This document shows positions 52,757-60,512 of a stretch of 64,000 nt of DNA, piece after piece. The number at the start of each line of letters is the position of its first letter. Within the stretch, counting starts at the first letter, position 1. The stretch is from positions 124,001 through 188,000 of the forward strand of contig JADHTB010000008.1 of assembly GCA_016776605.1 (NCBI GenBank), given 5' to 3'. Source of the DNA: Alphaproteobacteria bacterium (GTDB taxonomy: Bacteria > Pseudomonadota > Alphaproteobacteria > GCA-2731375). The notes under the pieces were generated by a model. The model did no database searches. It was given only the letters and a program-made list of their open reading frames with translations, and was not told the origin of the DNA. The position numbers were made by a program, and so were the translations under genes.

Positions 52757-53776
52757 GATGATGCCCATTTCGATCAGGCTTTCGCCGGTGGCGATGATGG
52801 TTTCGTCCATGGGGCGGGGCTGCCAGTTCAGGTCCTGGCGAATGGCGGCATTGTCATAGCGCTTTTGCCGGCCCAGATCGGGCACGATGCGGCCCACAAC
52901 CGGATCGAACAGGGCGACCATGCGCACCACCCAATTTGGCAGCACGCGGGTGCGCACGGGATGGCCCCCAGGCCCAAACGTCAGGTTCCGCAGTTCGGCG
53001 ACCTGCGCCATCATTCTGAATTCGGTATCACAGATATAGCGTTTGCCGGCGGCATCCGGGTTGATCATGGCGGCCATGTGGGCCGCCGCCACGTCACGCA
53101 CATCGACCAGGCTGAAACCCATCTTGGGACAGCCCGGCACCTCCCGCGCCATCAATTTGCGTACAAGTTCGATCGAGGCGCTGCCATCGGGATCGATCAG
53201 CGGGCCAAGAACAAAGCTGGGATTGATCGTCACGAACTCCATTGGCTGCGCCACCGGCAAACCGGCGATAAAATCCCGCGCCGCCCGTTCGGCAATGGTC
53301 TTGCTGGCGGCATAGGCGCCGATCTCCTCGCTGACCACGCTCCAGTCGGCCTCGGTGAAGTTGCTCTTGTCCTCGTGGCCATAGCCGACCGCGGCAATGG
53401 AAGATGTCATTACCACCCGCTGTACGCCGGCCCGAGCCGCCGCCGCCAGCACCCGCAGGGCGCCGTCGCGGGCCGGGATGATCAGATCGTCATGGTTTTT
53501 TGGCTCCACCGCCGGCAGGGGCGAGGCCACGTGCATGACGTACCGGCAGTCGGCCAGGGCCGCATCCCAACCCGCGTCCGCCATTAGATCAGTTTCCGCG
53601 AAGCTGAGCCCGGTGACGTCCACCTGTTTTGCCAGGGCGGCACGGACTTTGTCACCCCGCGCCATATCGCGCAGGGTGCCACGCACCGCATAACCCTGAT
53701 CCAGCAGCGCCGCGATCACGTGCAGGGCGATGTAGCCCGAGGCGCCAGTGACCGCGACCTGTACGGAGGCGGTCAC
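52751..53776 (-). CDS. NAD-dependent epimerase/dihydroflavonol reductase-like SDR
   Basis: Extended SDR of the dihydroflavonol-4-reductase/cinnamoyl-CoA reductase type (341 residues). The Rossmann start VAVTGASGYIALHVIAALLDQG, the catalytic region VVMTSSIAAVGYG and the active-site YxxxK in GAYAASKTIAERAARDF are present. The substrate is a carbonyl compound of unknown type. The start is a GTG; the preceding selenoprotein gene ends 5 bases upstream, so this is the last gene of the five-gene cupin - SDR - Trx - UGSC - SDR unit. Its stop is provided by a dispersed repeat. Confidence 0.88.
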   Translation of the reverse strand: MTASVQVAVTGASGYIALHVIAALLDQGYAVRGTLRDMARGDKVRAALAKQVDVTGLSFAETDLMADAGWDAALADCRYVMHVASPLPAVEPKNHDDLIIPARDGALRVLAAAARAGVQRVVMTSSIAAVGYGHEDKSNFTEADWSVVSEEIGAYAASKTIAERAARDFIAGLPVAQPMEFVTINPSFVLGPLIDPDGSASIELVRKLMAREVPGCPKMGFSLVDVRDVAAAHMAAMINPDAAGKRYICDTEFRMMAQVAELRNLTFGPGGHPVRTRVLPNWVVRMVALFDPVVGRIVPDLGRQKRYDNAAIRQDLNWQPRPMDETIIATGESLIEMGIIK

Positions 53777-53781
53777 GGCCC

Positions 53782-54321
53782 CTAACCCCGCGCCGCGATT
53801 TGTTCCGTCAGGGCCGCGAGGATTTCATCCACGTGACGTTCGGCCAGGGCGTGCAATTCCTCGTCCGTGCGATCCTGGATCGGATGCGGCACCCAGATAT
53901 AGGATGGATCGAAACCCAACGCCTCTGACTGCGCCGCCGCCGCGGCCACGAATTCCGTGGTGGCAACACCAACCGAGGGGATGCCGCGCGCTTCAAGGTT
54001 CATCATATCATGCGTACAGCACGATGTGCAGGAGCCTCAATCGGCAAGGCCTTCAACGACCACATCACATTCTTCGACGATCGCCTGTTCGATTTCCTTA
54101 GGCGCGGTGCGCGCCACGGTCGGCTTGCGGTAGCGTTTGACGTCGATACCGCGTCCCTCCAACAAGGTTGCGATCCGTTCCACGAAGACATCACCGCGGA
54201 CCTTGGAAATATCCAACACCCCAACAGTAAGGCCCTCCAGGGAGGTCGGGCGCGGCAGGCGCGGCCGTTCCGCTGCCTCCCGTTCCCCGGTGGGGTCGAG
54301 TAGTGCGTCTGCCATGCTCAT
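53782..54321 (-). CDS. UGSC family selenoprotein (in-frame TGA read as Sec)
   Basis: One gene of 179 codons plus stop, with an in-frame TGA (54037-54039) between residues 94 and 96. Conceptual translation across it reads GLAD-U-GSC-TSCCTHD, i.e. Sec95 followed by Cys98, Cys101 and Cys102. The frame stays open on both sides with homogeneous composition: upstream EECDVVVEGLAD, downstream MMNLEARGIPSVGVATTEF. This matches the known UGSC-motif family, whose members carry Sec or Cys at this place. A SECIS-like hairpin follows directly. The start ATG has AGAGGTG upstream and overlaps the thioredoxin-fusion gene by four bases. Function unproven; a redox role is likely. Automated calling will split it into 94 and 74 residues. 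Confidence 0.88.
53996..54037 (-). promoter_or_regulatory. Bacterial SECIS-like hairpin
   Basis: On the minus strand, ATCGTGC-TGTAC-GCATGAT forms a 7-bp stem (one G-U) with a 5-base loop beginning UG, 11 bases after the TGA. The loop therefore starts 19 bases after the TGA, within the range expected for bacterial SECIS elements, and has the required G among its first two loop bases. A lower stem AGGCTC/GAACCT with one mismatch may extend it to the TGA. Stem positions: 54019-54025 with 54007-54013; lower stem 54032-54037 with 53996-54001. Confidence 0.75.
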
Positions 54322-55757
54322 GTTCTCACCTCTTTGGTTACGGGTCGGCTGGATTCAGGCGTGCCCGGTGTCCAGCCAGGGATAATACCGGAAAATTTGC
54401 CCGCTCCGCCACCGGCACGAACAATCATCAAACCATTCGGTAACAGCTTCGATACGGTCTTGCCGGCCAGTTTAGGGCTGACCCCCTCGGCCATGCCGTT
54501 GCTGCCTGCCAGGACGTCATCCGCCGGCACCACCAGCCGCTGCATCAATTCCTTGTGCACGCGCGCCTTGTCCCAGCCGCCCTGCATGAAAGTCTGCTCA
54601 TGCTCCGGGCAGATCACCAACAGGCAATCGGGGCCGGGATATTTGTTTGAATTGTCCACCGCCCGCAGGCAGGAAGCGATGCTAGCGGCCAGTTGCTCCG
54701 GCGTGCGGGCCCGGTCATCGGTCGCCCCTTGCAGGCCGGAGCCGGCAAATACCGTCACCGCGTTGGTGCCGGCGGCCAGGCCGCGATCTAACGTCAGCGG
54801 CGTCCAGGCGGAGCCCTCCTCGTCCTCGCAGAAACAATAACTCAACTTTCCAGGATTGCCTAAGGTTGCCCGGTCGACGCCGCCGGGCTTGCCGCCACCA
54901 ATATTGCGCACCGCCAATTGCACCGCCCGGCCGATAGTGGCGTTGGCCCGGTTGCCCTGGCCCAGGGCATTGCCCTTGCCATTCATGCCGATTTGCCGGG
55001 CGATGGGACCGTTGACGATGACCACGGGACCCACATAGCGCGTCGTCGCCAGGGTGCCGTGCAGGCAATAATCCTCGTCCAGAACCGCCTCGATCGCGGC
55101 CAGAACCACGGGCAGGTATTCGGGCCGGCAGCCGGCCATGACCGCGTTGATAGCCACCTTTTCCACCGTGCAGATATCCAGGTTCGACGGCATCAGGCCC
55201 AGCACCTCGTCCGCCGCCCGCGTGGTGCCGTCCAGCATGGCCAGCACCCGCGCCTGGGTTGGTGGGACCACGGGTAGGCCGTCGCTCCAACCGCGTTCGT
55301 AACAAGCTTCAATCGGGTCTTCCTTGGCGCCGATCTGGATCTGCCGCGAGACCATGGGCGTATCACCATGGCGAATTCTTAATTCCGCCAGACGGTCCTG
55401 CTCCTGGTTCAGGGCACCGCAGCCGGGTTTGAATCCCGGCAGGTCCGCGCCTAGATTATTGGCGCCGGTAATGCCTTCCCAGACCGCCCGGTCCCAGCCA
55501 AAGGTGCGTTCGACCTCCACCCCATCCTTGAAACGCACCAGGGTCGGTACGATTTCCACATCAAGACGATAGGAGTTGTCCAGCATGGTATCGTCGGCCA
55601 CGCCCGCGATGCCTTCGGGAAAGGCCGGGTCGTCCTGGCTATAGACCGTCAGGCCACCCTGTTCGGCCTGTTCGGAAAGCTGTTGCAGCACTGGCGCCAC
55701 CATGACGCAGGTCGGGCAATCCCGCTTGACCACCACCACCAATCCGTTCTCTTGCAT
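54318..55757 (-). CDS. Thioredoxin-domain fusion protein, partner of UGSC selenoprotein
   Basis: 479 residues. The first ~105 are thioredoxin-like with the CxxC in VVVVKRDCPTCVMVAPVL and the cis-Pro region VEIVPTLVRFKDG. The remaining ~370 residues form a domain I cannot name, with several Cys (PGCGALNQ, MAGCRPEY, DEDYCLHG, LSYCFCEDEEG) and a Gly/Asn-rich core (IGMNGKGNALGQGNRANATI). No signal peptide is seen. It sits between the SDR gene (1-base gap) and the UGSC selenoprotein (4-base overlap), so it is probably the reductant or redox partner of the Sec/Cys centre. This is inference from context. Confidence 0.75.
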   Translation of the reverse strand: MQENGLVVVVKRDCPTCVMVAPVLQQLSEQAEQGGLTVYSQDDPAFPEGIAGVADDTMLDNSYRLDVEIVPTLVRFKDGVEVERTFGWDRAVWEGITGANNLGADLPGFKPGCGALNQEQDRLAELRIRHGDTPMVSRQIQIGAKEDPIEACYERGWSDGLPVVPPTQARVLAMLDGTTRAADEVLGLMPSNLDICTVEKVAINAVMAGCRPEYLPVVLAAIEAVLDEDYCLHGTLATTRYVGPVVIVNGPIARQIGMNGKGNALGQGNRANATIGRAVQLAVRNIGGGKPGGVDRATLGNPGKLSYCFCEDEEGSAWTPLTLDRGLAAGTNAVTVFAGSGLQGATDDRARTPEQLAASIASCLRAVDNSNKYPGPDCLLVICPEHEQTFMQGGWDKARVHKELMQRLVVPADDVLAGSNGMAEGVSPKLAGKTVSKLLPNGLMIVRAGGGAGKFSGIIPGWTPGTPESSRPVTKEVRT

Positions 55758-55758
55758 T

Positions 55759-56547
55759 TTATGTATCCCGTCCGCCTTCGCTTTGGATTTTTTCCTGCAT
55801 TCGGCGCATACCGCCCAGCCAGCGTTCCATATCGTTTGTCTTGCCGGCCATCCAGGTCTGCGCGATCTCGTCGGTGAGGATTAAAAAGCGTTCCTCTTCC
55901 ACCGCCGTAGCCACTTGTTCCGCCACCTCTTCAGGCTCCTTGATGGGGCCGGCGGCATTGCGGGCAAAGGGCTTGTCCGTGTCGCCCAGCATCGGTGTCC
56001 GCACGCCCAGGGGCGCCAACAGGGAAACCCGGATACCTTCATGGTGATGGGTGACAGACAGATATTCGGCCAGACCGACCACCGCATGCTTGGACACGGT
56101 GTAGGGCAGATTGCCATGAGACATCAAAATGCCAGCCATGGACGCGGTATGGAGAAGATAGCCGCTACGCCGCTCCAACATACCCGGCAGTACCGCGCGC
56201 ACGGCGTAAACATGCGCCATGACATTAACCCGCCACTGGTCTTCCCAGACTGATAGATCGGTATTTAGGATTTCCCGGCCCGAGTTGATGCCCGCGTTGT
56301 TGAAGAGAATATCGATCGGGCCATAGGCAGCCTCGACCTGGGCGACCATGGCGTTGATTTCGCCCTCGTCACCCACATTGCAGGCGATACCCAGGCCGCC
56401 GAATTCCGCCGCCACGGATTTAGCGCCGTCGCCATTCAAATCCACCACGGCGACCTTGGCGCCCCGGGCCGCAAAATTTCTGACACAGGCGGCCCCGATA
56501 CCCGAGGCGCCCCCTGTTACAACCGTTACTTTGTCCTGAAATTGCAT
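55759..56547 (-). CDS. SDR family NAD(P)-dependent oxidoreductase
   Basis: Classical short-chain dehydrogenase (262 residues). Rossmann motif VTVVTGGASGIGAACVRNFA, Asp after the second strand (VAVVDLNGDGAK), which suggests NAD preference, NNAG in LFNNAGINSG, and the catalytic Ser and Tyr/Lys in LLHTASMAG and LPYTVSKHAVVG. The start MQFQDKVTVVTGG follows the cupin gene; 40 upstream codons in frame lie inside it and are dropped. Second gene of the cupin - SDR - Trx - UGSC - SDR operon. Confidence 0.9.
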   Translation of the reverse strand: MQFQDKVTVVTGGASGIGAACVRNFAARGAKVAVVDLNGDGAKSVAAEFGGLGIACNVGDEGEINAMVAQVEAAYGPIDILFNNAGINSGREILNTDLSVWEDQWRVNVMAHVYAVRAVLPGMLERRSGYLLHTASMAGILMSHGNLPYTVSKHAVVGLAEYLSVTHHHEGIRVSLLAPLGVRTPMLGDTDKPFARNAAGPIKEPEEVAEQVATAVEEERFLILTDEIAQTWMAGKTNDMERWLGGMRRMQEKIQSEGGRDT

Positions 56548-56554
56548 GCGTCTT

Positions 56555-56821
56555 CTACCTGCGCCCAACCAGGAATCGCACACCCTCGGCGCCGATTTGT
56601 TCGGCATGGGGGATGTTGGCATCCAGGGCAAACGTGTCACCGGCCCCGCAGGTTTCCACCCGATCACCCATGGTCACCGAGATTTCGCCGGACAGCACCA
56701 GGATCGAGGCGCCGAAATCATGGGTGTGGGTCGGCTCGGTGTGGTTCGCCGCTATTTCCTTGATGGAAATCTCGCCATAACCATTCTGCTGCAACTGTTC
56801 ACGAAAGGCTGCTTCATCCAT
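56555..56821 (-). CDS. Cupin domain-containing protein
   Basis: Small single-domain cupin of 88 residues. The first cupin motif has the metal His in EPTHTHDFGASILVLSGEIS, with the usual Glu of the motif as Glu in LSGEI, and the second has DTFALDANIPHAEQIG with the last His. It could be a metal-dependent dioxygenase or a small-ligand binder. The ATG at 56821 follows a GGGGGACGGGG stretch. It is the first gene of the selenoprotein operon and the divergent partner of an LLM gene, with about 100 bases between them, the likely shared control region. Confidence 0.85.
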   Translation of the reverse strand: MDEAAFREQLQQNGYGEISIKEIAANHTEPTHTHDFGASILVLSGEISVTMGDRVETCGAGDTFALDANIPHAEQIGAEGVRFLVGRR

Positions 56822-56922
56822 GTCCCCGTCCCCCAAAAATAAATATTAATCTGTCATAGCCTACCAAGCCCGGCTTAGGTGTACAATCGAACACAGGGAT
56901 TTTTAAAACCAAGGGGACAGTC

Positions 56923-57885
56923 ATGGAATTTGGCGTAAGCGCACCGATCCGCGGGCCGCTGGCAAACGCGGCCAGCATCCGCACCCTGGCCGCGAAGGCC
57001 GAGGCATTGGGCTATCGGTATCTGACCGTATCAGACCATATCGTGGTGCCGACGGAGATAGACTCCACCTATCCGTATAGCGAGACCGGTGATTTCCCTT
57101 GGTCCGAGGGCGGCGATGTGGAATGTATGGAGCAGTTCACCCTGCTGTCCTGGCTGGCCGCCATCACCACCAAGATCCGGCTGTTGACCTCCGTCACCGT
57201 GATCCCCCACCGCAGCCCGCTGTTCATGGCCAAATCCCTGGCCACCATTGACCAGTTGTCGGGCGGGCGGGTTACCTTCGGCTGCGGCGCGGGCTGGATG
57301 CGTGAGGAGTTCGAGGCCCTGGGCATTCCTCCCTTCGCGGCAAGAGGCCAGGTCACCAACGAATATATCGAAGCCATCAAGACGATCTGGACCCAGGCGC
57401 GCCCGGTTTACAACGGCGAGTATGTGAAGTTCGACAAGATCGGCATGGACCCGAAACCGGTGCAGACCCCACACCCGCCGATCTGGATTGGCGGCGAAAG
57501 CGCCCCTGCCCTGCGCCGTACCGTGGCCATGGGCGATACCTGGTATCCCTTTGGCACCAACCCCAAGTTCGCCATGGATACCCATGCCGCCTACGGCGCC
57601 CGGGTGGAACGCCTGCACGGCCTGGCGGAAGCGGCCGGCCGCGATCCCGCCTCCATCGGCCTGGCCTATAACTGCGCCTTTCATTCGGCCCAGGCACAGA
57701 CGCATCGGGACGGCGGCCGTCAGATCTGTACCGGCAGCCCGGAACAACGCGCCGAAGATATCCGCGCCTTCGCCGATCTGGGCACCACATCCATGATCGT
57801 CAATCTGGTGGACAACGACCTGGGCGCCATGCTGGACCGCATGGAAGAATTCGCCGCCAACGTCGTGCCCCTGGTGAACGGGTAA
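56923..57885 (+). CDS. LLM class F420/flavin-dependent oxidoreductase
   Basis: Luciferase-like monooxygenase (320 residues), TIGR03619-type. It opens MEFGVSAPIRGPLANAASIRTLAAKAEALGYRYLTVSDHIV, the common start of F420-dependent members. Core blocks are KIRLLTSVTVIPHRSPLFMAKSLATIDQLSGGRVTFGCGAGW, KPVQTPHPPIWIGGESAPALRRT and the C-terminal IRAFADLGTTSMIVNLVDND. The cofactor (FMN or F420) cannot be read off. It is divergent from the selenoprotein operon and first of the LLM - VOC - ADH row. Confidence 0.9.
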   Translation: MEFGVSAPIRGPLANAASIRTLAAKAEALGYRYLTVSDHIVVPTEIDSTYPYSETGDFPWSEGGDVECMEQFTLLSWLAAITTKIRLLTSVTVIPHRSPLFMAKSLATIDQLSGGRVTFGCGAGWMREEFEALGIPPFAARGQVTNEYIEAIKTIWTQARPVYNGEYVKFDKIGMDPKPVQTPHPPIWIGGESAPALRRTVAMGDTWYPFGTNPKFAMDTHAAYGARVERLHGLAEAAGRDPASIGLAYNCAFHSAQAQTHRDGGRQICTGSPEQRAEDIRAFADLGTTSMIVNLVDNDLGAMLDRMEEFAANVVPLVNG

Positions 57886-57959
57886 AGGTGACCCCGTCCG
57901 TTTGACGCCGCGCGCCCGTGACCGCGTTCCCCCGCGGTTTGTTTAGATAGGAGCCTTCG

Positions 57960-58496
57960 ATGAACGACAAGATGCCGCAATTCGCCTGGGGCCACATCAA
58001 CATCAATGTCAGCAACCTGGAACGATCAATCGCGTTCTACCAGAAGCTCGGCTTTGAAAGTTACCGGCCCGGCATACCCTATCTAGACTTGACGTCCGAG
58101 GCCGGCGTCAGGGAAATGCCGGAAACCTGCGCCCGCGCCCTGGGCCTTGCGGCAGCGCCCAGGGCGAGAGCCTGCATCATGCAGTTGGGCCGTGGCTTCC
58201 CCAAACTCGATCTGATCGAATTCGCCGCCCAGACGCAAGCAAAACCGCAGGCAAAACCGCAAGCGAAACCCTTGTCCAACGCCGACCTTGGGCTCGTTCG
58301 GCTTTGTCTTGCCGCGAAGGATCTGCGGGAAGATTACCTTCGCCTGAACGAGCAGGGCGTCCCATTCATATCCGAGCCACAGCTTTGCCAGGACGGCATG
58401 GCCGACATCGCGATCTGCATGGATCCGGACGGCACGCTCATTGAACTCATCCAACCTCACCTCGATAAATGGCCAACCCCGGCATCCAGCGAATGA
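57960..58496 (+). CDS. VOC family protein (glyoxalase/dioxygenase superfamily)
   Basis: Vicinal-oxygen-chelate fold protein (178 residues). The first beta-alpha-beta module is WGHINININVSNLERSIAFYQ-type: residues WGHININ..LERSIAFYQKLGF with the first metal His. The second module ends IAICMDPDGTLIELIQPH, with the family Glu. A low-complexity link of three QAKP units (about residues 92-104) sits between the modules. It starts with AGGAG-like sequence before the ATG. Function could be a lyase, isomerase or glyoxalase in the same catabolic row. Confidence 0.85.
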   Translation: MNDKMPQFAWGHININVSNLERSIAFYQKLGFESYRPGIPYLDLTSEAGVREMPETCARALGLAAAPRARACIMQLGRGFPKLDLIEFAAQTQAKPQAKPQAKPLSNADLGLVRLCLAAKDLREDYLRLNEQGVPFISEPQLCQDGMADIAICMDPDGTLIELIQPHLDKWPTPASSE

Positions 58497-58639
58497 CGAC
58501 GGAAGATTAAGGCGCGGTGATCGGCGGGCCGGGGGCGGCGGGGAGTCGATGGCATTATCGACGCAATAGCACTGGCACAGGAACCTCGGTCCGGGATACA
58601 GTCGGGCCAACAAGTCACTAATATTTGGAGGAATACGGG

Positions 58640-59725
58640 ATGAAGGCGAAAGCTGCGGTAATGCGGGAGGCCCATGCGCCCCTGACCATCGAGGAAATTG
58701 AAGTTGATAAACCGGCTCGGCGCGAAGTTTTAATCCGCACGGTTTTCGCCGGGGTCTGCCACAGCGATCTGCATTTTATCGAGGGGCTGTATCCCATCCC
58801 CTGTCCCTGTGTCCTGGGCCATGAAAGCGCCGGCATTATCGAGGCGGTGGGCGAGGACGTCACCTATGTAAAACCCGGCGATCATGTCATCACCTGCCTG
58901 TCCACCTTTTGCGGCGAATGCGAATTCTGCCTGACCGGCAGGATGTCCCTTTGCCTCAGCCCCATGGTGCAGCGGGCCAAGGAGGGCCAACAGCGGCTGA
59001 GCCAAAACGGCGAAGTGGTCGGCCAGTTCGCCAATCTATCCTCCTACGCCGAATATATTCTGACCCATGAACATTCCGTGGTGAAAATTCGCGAAGACAT
59101 GCCCCTGGACGTCGCCGCCCTGATCGGTTGCGGCGTGATGACCGGCGTGGGCGCGGTGTTCCATACGGCCAAGGTGGAGCCGGGTTCGACCGTCGCCGTG
59201 TTCGGTTGCGGCGGCATCGGCCTCTCCGCCATCAACGGCGCGAAGATTGCCGGTGCGGGCCAGATCATCGCGATTGATATGGTCGGCTCCAAATTGAACC
59301 TGGCCAAGGAATTCGGTGCCACCGACGTGGTCAACCCGGCCGACGGCGACGTGGTCAAACAGATCCGCGCCCTCACCGAGGGCGGCGTGCATTATTCGTT
59401 CGAGGCCGTGGGCCTGAAAGTCACGGCGGAGCAAAGCTTCAAGGCCCTGCGGCGCGGCGGCACGGCCACCATCATCGGCATGGTCCCCGTGGGCACCAAT
59501 GTTGAATTGCACGGACCTGAGTTTTTGCAGGAGAAGAAAATCCAGGGTTCCGCCATGGGCTCCAACCATTTCCGGGTCGACATGCCCCGCTTGGTGGAAT
59601 TCTATCTGCGCGGCGATCTAAAGCTGGATCAAATGATTTCCGGCCGCATCAAGCTGGAGGAAATCAACGACGCCATGGCCCAACTGAAAACCGGCGAAGT
59701 CGCCCGCAACGTCATCGCGTTTTAG
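58640..59725 (+). CDS. Zinc-dependent alcohol dehydrogenase (class III-like)
   Basis: Medium-chain dehydrogenase of 361 residues oxidising an alcohol with NAD. Catalytic zinc ligands: Cys in VFAGVCHSDLHFIEG, His-Glu in VLGHESAGIIEAVG and Cys in LIGCGVMTGVGAV. The structural zinc lobe is CGECEFCLTGRMSLC. The coenzyme fold is VAVFGCGGIGLSAINGAKIAG, with Asp in IIAIDMVGSK, so NAD is preferred. The ATG at 58640 is chosen because GGAGG is 8 bases upstream. The third gene of the LLM - VOC - ADH row; it ends at the 27-bp palindrome. Confidence 0.93.
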   Translation: MKAKAAVMREAHAPLTIEEIEVDKPARREVLIRTVFAGVCHSDLHFIEGLYPIPCPCVLGHESAGIIEAVGEDVTYVKPGDHVITCLSTFCGECEFCLTGRMSLCLSPMVQRAKEGQQRLSQNGEVVGQFANLSSYAEYILTHEHSVVKIREDMPLDVAALIGCGVMTGVGAVFHTAKVEPGSTVAVFGCGGIGLSAINGAKIAGAGQIIAIDMVGSKLNLAKEFGATDVVNPADGDVVKQIRALTEGGVHYSFEAVGLKVTAEQSFKALRRGGTATIIGMVPVGTNVELHGPEFLQEKKIQGSAMGSNHFRVDMPRLVEFYLRGDLKLDQMISGRIKLEEINDAMAQLKTGEVARNVIAF

Positions 59726-59732
59726 AGCGCCT

Positions 59733-59790
59733 TTAATAGGGGGACACAATACTTATATCAGTCGATATAAGTATTGTGTCCCCCTATTAA
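59733..59790. terminator. Perfect 27-bp inverted repeat between convergent genes
   Basis: Two 27-base arms (59733-59759 and 59764-59790) pair without a single mismatch around a 4-base loop. Arm core: AATAGGGGGACACAATACTT. It starts 8 bases after the ADH stop and its far end contains the stop codon of the convergent nitrile hydratase activator gene. It can work as a bidirectional terminator. The GGGGACACAATACTT core looks like a dispersed-element end, but no second copy was found in the window. Confidence 0.8.
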
Positions 59791-60512
59791 CCTGGCGCCA
59801 GTTGATAGTCCCATAGGCTGAAATTCAGGCTTTGGCGCGGGTCCGCCTCGGCGCCCCAAATATCGGTGGCCTGAAAGCGCATTGTATAGACGTGCTGCAG
59901 GGCGTCGGTTTTGTCCCCGTCGTGATCATGGCCGTGATCGTCGCTGTGATCGTCGCCGTGACTGGCGGGAAAAACTTTGACGCCCCGGTCGCTCTCCACC
60001 GTGCCAATGACGCCGCGGATATAGTTGGGCAGATGGCTGTGGCCCAGCAGTTCGATATCAAGCACCCTGGCCCGGTCCCCGGCCTTGAAGCGGGGGCCCG
60101 CCGCCTCCACCTTGGCAATGGCCGCGATGCGGCCCGCCAACGCCTCGGCGCTGACCATGCCTTTGACGTCCAGCATCTTTTCCAGGCCGGCCAGCCAGTA
60201 GTGGTAATAGTTTTCACCGTCAGCCTCGCAGGCCGCCAGGAATTTGTTGTAATTGGCGCGGTCACCATCGGGCGGTTCGATTTCCGCCGGGGCGGCGCCC
60301 GCGAAATGATCCGGTGACTGGATCTCGTGGCCCAGATAATCGTCCCAATCGGGCCAGGTGTAGTGGCCGTTTTCATACAGGGTCATGACAATGGCGAAGG
60401 CATGGGCCTGCCAGGGCTGGTGAAAGACCGGGCCGTGCGCATCGCCCGGCTGGGCCCGGCCGCCCTGCCGGGCCGGCATGTTCAGGTCCGGGACGCCAAG
60501 CAGCTTACGCAT
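59787..60512 (-). CDS. Nitrile hydratase beta-like activator/accessory protein with His-rich insert
   Basis: 241 residues with two parts. Residues 27-135 resemble the nitrile hydratase accessory family (GPVFHQPWQAHAFAIVMTLY, YYHYWLAGLEKMLDVKGMVS), and residues 138-241 resemble the SH3-like C-terminal half of NHase beta (RFKAGDRARVLDI, LPNYIRGVIGTVE, YTMRFQATDIWG). A His/Asp-rich run of about 16 residues (185-200: HGDDHSDDHGHDHDGD) is inserted in the beta-barrel part. Such activators deliver cobalt and help Cys oxidation in the alpha subunit; the His-rich insert fits metal delivery. The start ATG overlaps the stop of the split-beta gene by one base. It is the last gene of the operon. Confidence 0.82.
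   Translation of the reverse strand: MRKLLGVPDLNMPARQGGRAQPGDAHGPVFHQPWQAHAFAIVMTLYENGHYTWPDWDDYLGHEIQSPDHFAGAAPAEIEPPDGDRANYNKFLAACEADGENYYHYWLAGLEKMLDVKGMVSAEALAGRIAAIAKVEAAGPRFKAGDRARVLDIELLGHSHLPNYIRGVIGTVESDRGVKVFPASHGDDHSDDHGHDHDGDKTDALQHVYTMRFQATDIWGAEADPRQSLNFSLWDYQLAPG

Noticed and set aside
53782..54321. Two separate small genes (54037-54321 and 53782-54006) or a pseudogene with a nonsense mutation
   Set aside because: Same frame, known UGSC motif across the TGA, SECIS-like hairpin at the right distance and no other damage favour one selenoprotein.
59733..59790. CRISPR repeat or tRNA-like structure
   Set aside because: Single inverted pair with a 4-base loop, no spacer-repeat series and no tRNA arms.
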